Below, piece after piece: positions 60,301 to 64,000 of a stretch of 64,000 nucleotides of DNA. Below the pieces are notes generated by a model that did not search any database, was not told the origin of the DNA, and worked only from the letters and a program-made list of their open reading frames with translations. Within the stretch, counting starts at the first letter, position 1. The number at the start of each line of letters is the position of its first letter. The position numbers and the translations under genes are program-made. The DNA is from Callaeas wilsoni (taxonomy: Eukaryota; Chordata; Aves; Passeriformes; Callaeidae), in contig VWPU01004545.1 in the NCBI GenBank assembly GCA_013398955.1, forward strand, positions 124,001-188,000, read 5' to 3'.

Positions 60301-60969
60301 GGTACAAAACATAACCTGTTCCAACGTTTTATAAATGTATCATTGAGTTGCTCATTATGATTTGGACATTTGTCTTTTGTCTGCTTACAAAAACCTGCTG
60401 GGCTTTATTTGGCTTGCTTCCTGTGAGCCTGGGCACTCCTTGTGAGCTTGGGCTGAGCATGGTCACTGGCAAGAGAAGAGGGCAAAGGCTCCATCTCTGG
60501 CATCTGACCCTATTTCATCACTGCTTATTTTGGAATGGCTCAGTTGTCATTCTTATTATTATTGTGGCTTTTTCTTTTGTGGCTGGAAGAAAGTGCCTAC
60601 TGTCAGTGAGAAAGTTCCTGTATTACCTTCCTCTTCTCAAGAAATATCCTCGTTGTCACTAGTGGATATTTAAAATTGTCTAACAAAAGCCTTGGGACTC
60701 CATGGGATACAGTGTACAGTGACAAACTGCTCTGCTGTTTTGATGGGGAAACGTGTATCTTCCCCCTGTCCACTTCTTGGCAAAGTGCTTTCGGTCTTGG
60801 GCAGGCAAACAGGTTCTTGTGCTGCCGGTGGGAAAACAGTTTCTGCAAACGGGTCTCACTATGTTCCTGATGGAGAAAACTGATCCCTCAGCACAGCCTG
60901 CTGGCTGCTGGCAGCATGACACGCCAGGAGGGAAGTCACAGGTTTGTATGTCAGAGCGGAAACAAAACT

Positions 60970-61053
60970 ACGAGGTTTTGCCGCAGAATCATGATTTTTG
61001 GCTTCATTATCCCCAGTACAAGGTTTTGGGTTTTTGCCTTCCCCTCTTCTGCG
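60970..61053 (+). repeat. Copy B of the 84-bp direct repeat
   Basis: Direct-orientation partner of 54741-54824, 6.2 kb away. After this point copy B carries about 33 extra bases before similarity (tgaggaa.ttttgcaga) resumes at about 61089-61104. Confidence 0.75.
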
Positions 61054-64000
61054 TGTGTACAAGTTTGCGATGGTCTCAGCCCACATTTGAGGAAGTTTTG
61101 CAGACAGGTGAGAGCATTTGCTGCAGGTGTGAAAATGGAGATGCTGTCTGGGACACCGACCCTCTCCAGACCTGAAACAGAAGCAGTAAAATAAAAGACA
61201 GGTCAGTCTGGGGATAAAGATGCTCTGTGAGGAAGAGCAAGTGAATGCCTGAGAGGCAAAGGCAGACACAAAGGAAAGTGAGTTGGTAAATCAGAGGGTG
61301 TGGGAAAGGGGTAATTATTGCCTGTGGGAAAATGAGTGGCATGAGACTAGTGGAACCCCACAATTGGCCGTACAACTGATGTATCAGAGGGGATGATTTT
61401 TAGTATCTGGTTATTTAATATCCACATATCTCATCCAGCAATTTGTTAAAGCTGTTTTGCAGAGCACCCTAAAAGTTGAGGGTTCTGATATTAGAGATTG
61501 TTTTGTGGAAAATGCACTTAAGGGCCATGGTGTGTTTCTGTCCCTTGTGAAATGTTCTGTGCATGTCTGGTGAAATCCCAAAGCCACTGTCATGGTGTGT
61601 CACAAGACAATAGCTGAAAAGTCAGAGGCATTTCCAATGTCCTTAGCCCTTGTAACGGCGGCCATGTCCTGGTAATGCACAGGCCTGCCTGTGCTCCTGC
61701 AGTCCTGTTGCTGAAGTAGAATGTTTGTTTCTAAGGTGCATTTTCCTAAGTCTTATTTTTTTACAGACAGTAGATTCAGTTCACCTTGGCTAGCACTTAA
61801 GTTCGTATGTTACAGCAGCAATGAGGATGACTCTGATAATAGTGTCATTTGCTGTGAAATTTGGAAATTTTGCTCTACAAATGTCAGGAGAAGCTCCAAA
61901 TAAGATTTTATACTGTTGTAAAACACACATATCACCTTCACAGATAGATGTGATATTTCATCATGAGCACAATTTGTTTTCTGTGAAACAATTTATTCTG
62001 TTCATCTTGCTGATGACGAGTTGAGGCAATTCAGGCGGCTATGTTATTTCTGAAATGTGTTTTCTAACACAAGAAAAAGAATGACTTATGGTGCTGATAA
62101 TATTTGGAAGAAGGAGATGAGAGCCTCCGGACTGAGGCAGCAAACAAAGCTCAGCACTTTGGAGACAGGGACACAAATGATATCTTGAAAAGAGGATGTG
62201 GGAATTTCAGTCATTAAAGGGAGAAAAGAAGCCTATCCCCTAAGAAATCAGAGAAATAATGGAGGCAGAGTTTGTGTGACAGCGCTGTTCATACAAAAAA
62301 TCAGTGTGGGAAGTACCCCTGGGAGTGCAGTTCAGATGCAGGAAGGTATTGACTGGTTTAGGAGCACAGCTGCTCTGGAGGATTGTAGGGTGACCTGGTT
62401 GGGCCATAGCCCAGGCAGGACTGGACAGCACATCAGCTGGCATCTGGAACTAGCTTAACGACACAAGGCAAGAGGATCGCATGGAGAGAAAAAACAGGAT
62501 GCAAAACTGCCTTAGTTCCCAAGTCCTGTTTGTTTCATAGACACCACCTGGCAAGGTAAGCAGGGCATCCAGACATAGTAAACCATGTCTGGTGCCAAGA
62601 CACGATGGGAAGGTGTCATGAGGGGAACCACAGTAGTTTCAGTTCCCAAAGACATGTTTGTACGTAAGAGGCAGCTGCAACAGGTCAGCACCCTGCGCCT
62701 GGACTTTGGAGTGTGGCCTGAACCACGATGCCACTTTTGGCAATATTCACAATTCAGTTTCTCCAGCCTTCAGTCCTCCCTTGATTTTGTTGCTTTGGAA
62801 GATGTGAAATCCTGCTATGTGTGTTTACACCTTCCCTGATATACTATCTACCTCCTGGATAGGAAACAGTGATAAATTCTGTTTATAGTTCAAGGGAAGC
62901 TGCAGAGACTGCACAACTGCCTAGCAAGACACAGCTGTCTCTGGGATCTTGTGCCATCTGTAGCCTCTCAAAGTTTCACAGTAAAATGGCTTTGGATGAG
63001 GATCTTTGCAACCATTTCATACTCCTACTTTGTCTGTTAAAATTTACAATAAATATCAGAAAAATAACTACACACAAACCTGTATTCAGTTCTTAATATA
63101 GCATCAAATTAATTCCTCTGCACCAAATTCACCTTTGGCATTAGCTGAAGAAAGAGATACCGTTATTTCTTCGATTCAGTGAAAGTTTTGGAACAATTTG
63201 CAGCTGTAGTATCAGGCTAAATTCCTAAGTGTTACATTAGTGAGGAATATAAAAGTAGTACAGATCAAGATGAAAAAGAGACATTTATTGTGTATTTCTC
63301 CAATTAATCCTTTCTAATCTAGCAACCTTTTCTGGAGTACACATAAATTTGCACATACCCACAGATTCCCAGATTAAGGTGCTGACATTGGTTGCAACAA
63401 AACACCTTGAGCTTGAAGAAAGCCTGTATACTATTGAACAGTCACAATGTTTTTTTCGTCATAACACTTTTTATATAACATTTTATTTCACTGTTCTTTT
63501 CATCATAAACTTAAAAAAAAAGTAATACTTCTTTTAACACTCTCATTGATATCTCTGCTAAAAGCCCAGCAGCAGCCATCAAACACCTTATTAGAAGCTA
63601 TGCACTTAAAAGGAAGAATCATTTCTACAAAAGAATAGGACAAGAAAGAGGGTTGCTGCTGTGTTGAAGAAGAGGTAGCAGTAGTTCCACTGAACTTACA
63701 CTAGACAGAAGGTAAAACAGCAACTACAAAGCAGAGGCAGTAATGTTAAAGGGAAAGGGGTGGGAGAGTGGAAAGGGGAAACCTTAGTGAGACAGCCTGT
63801 GGAGATAAACACCTATGTGACATTTAAAATTTGCCCTAAGTTTTACTCCATTACAAGTAATTCTGATTTCACTGAATTTTCCTGCATAATAAATTTACTT
63901 ATACTGTTTGCTTTCTGCTTCTCACTCATGTCTAGACTGTATTTTATTATTGACGTGTTAGTTTAGGGCCTGGAAGAGATTTGCTGAAGTTTTGCCGTCA

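Larger units (their letters stand above)
55561..64000. other. 3' flanking DNA without a recognised gene
   Basis: Apart from the solo LTR (56752-57353) and repeat copy B (60970-61053) I recognise nothing. Open frames around 59.5-61.4 kb overlap on both strands and have no domain or splice context. In mammals OPRM1 lies tail-to-tail beyond IPCEF1, so its 3' exons would be expected on the - strand further right. None of its coding sequence was recognised in this window. Confidence 0.6.

Noticed and set aside
59550..61400. Cluster of overlapping frames as possible OPRM1 3' exons or another downstream gene
   Set aside because: No receptor transmembrane motifs or splice-consistent coding blocks were seen. 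Frames overlap on both strands with no family resemblance.

Overview
This is vertebrate genomic DNA, almost certainly from a bird. Coding sequence is sparse and sits in a large AT-rich intron landscape. The dispersed repeats are avian in type: several CR1 retroposons whose 3' ends run through gattctatgattctat-like tails, and one solo LTR of a common avian endogenous-retrovirus family. No prokaryotic features are present.

The window carries one protein-coding gene that I can support, IPCEF1 (interactor protein for cytohesin exchange factors 1), on the + strand. I rebuilt ten coding exons by reading splice sites and phases. They run from an ATG at 11974 to a TGA ending at 53516. Every intron has GT-AG ends, the phases agree throughout, and the exons sum to 1290 nt (429 codons plus stop), close to the roughly 437 aa I recall for human IPCEF1. 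The protein has a PH domain (about residues 40-132), a Pro-rich and Ser-rich linker, and the conserved C-terminal module shared with the CNK2/CNK3 scaffolds. The first exon seen is an internal one: it has an acceptor site and an in-frame stop 5' of the ATG. The promoter and upstream non-coding exon(s) must therefore lie in the unexplained first 12 kb or outside the window.

Layout: 1-11946, upstream intron or intergenic DNA with no recognisable gene. 11947-53516, IPCEF1 exons and introns, including a nested CR1 pair (12540-14235), further CR1 copies, a GC-rich island in intron 8 (about 45.64-46.2 kb), and a pair of inverted, nearly identical copies of an unidentified poly(A)-ended element flanking coding exon 7. 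53517 to about 55.56 kb, the probable 3' UTR with poly(A) signals. 55.56-64 kb, 3' flanking DNA with the solo LTR on the - strand and a duplicated segment of about 84 bp.

The most unusual feature is the inverted repeat at 33531-33720 / 35021-35210. It has 2 mismatches in 190 aligned bases, including a 159-base perfect run, with a 1.3 kb loop that contains coding exon 7. Identity falls sharply at both edges of the core, although homology continues to a shared stop position and a poly(A) tract. That pattern suggests gene conversion or template switching between two retroposed copies. The transcript should form a long duplex around an 89-nt exon whose loss would shift the frame.
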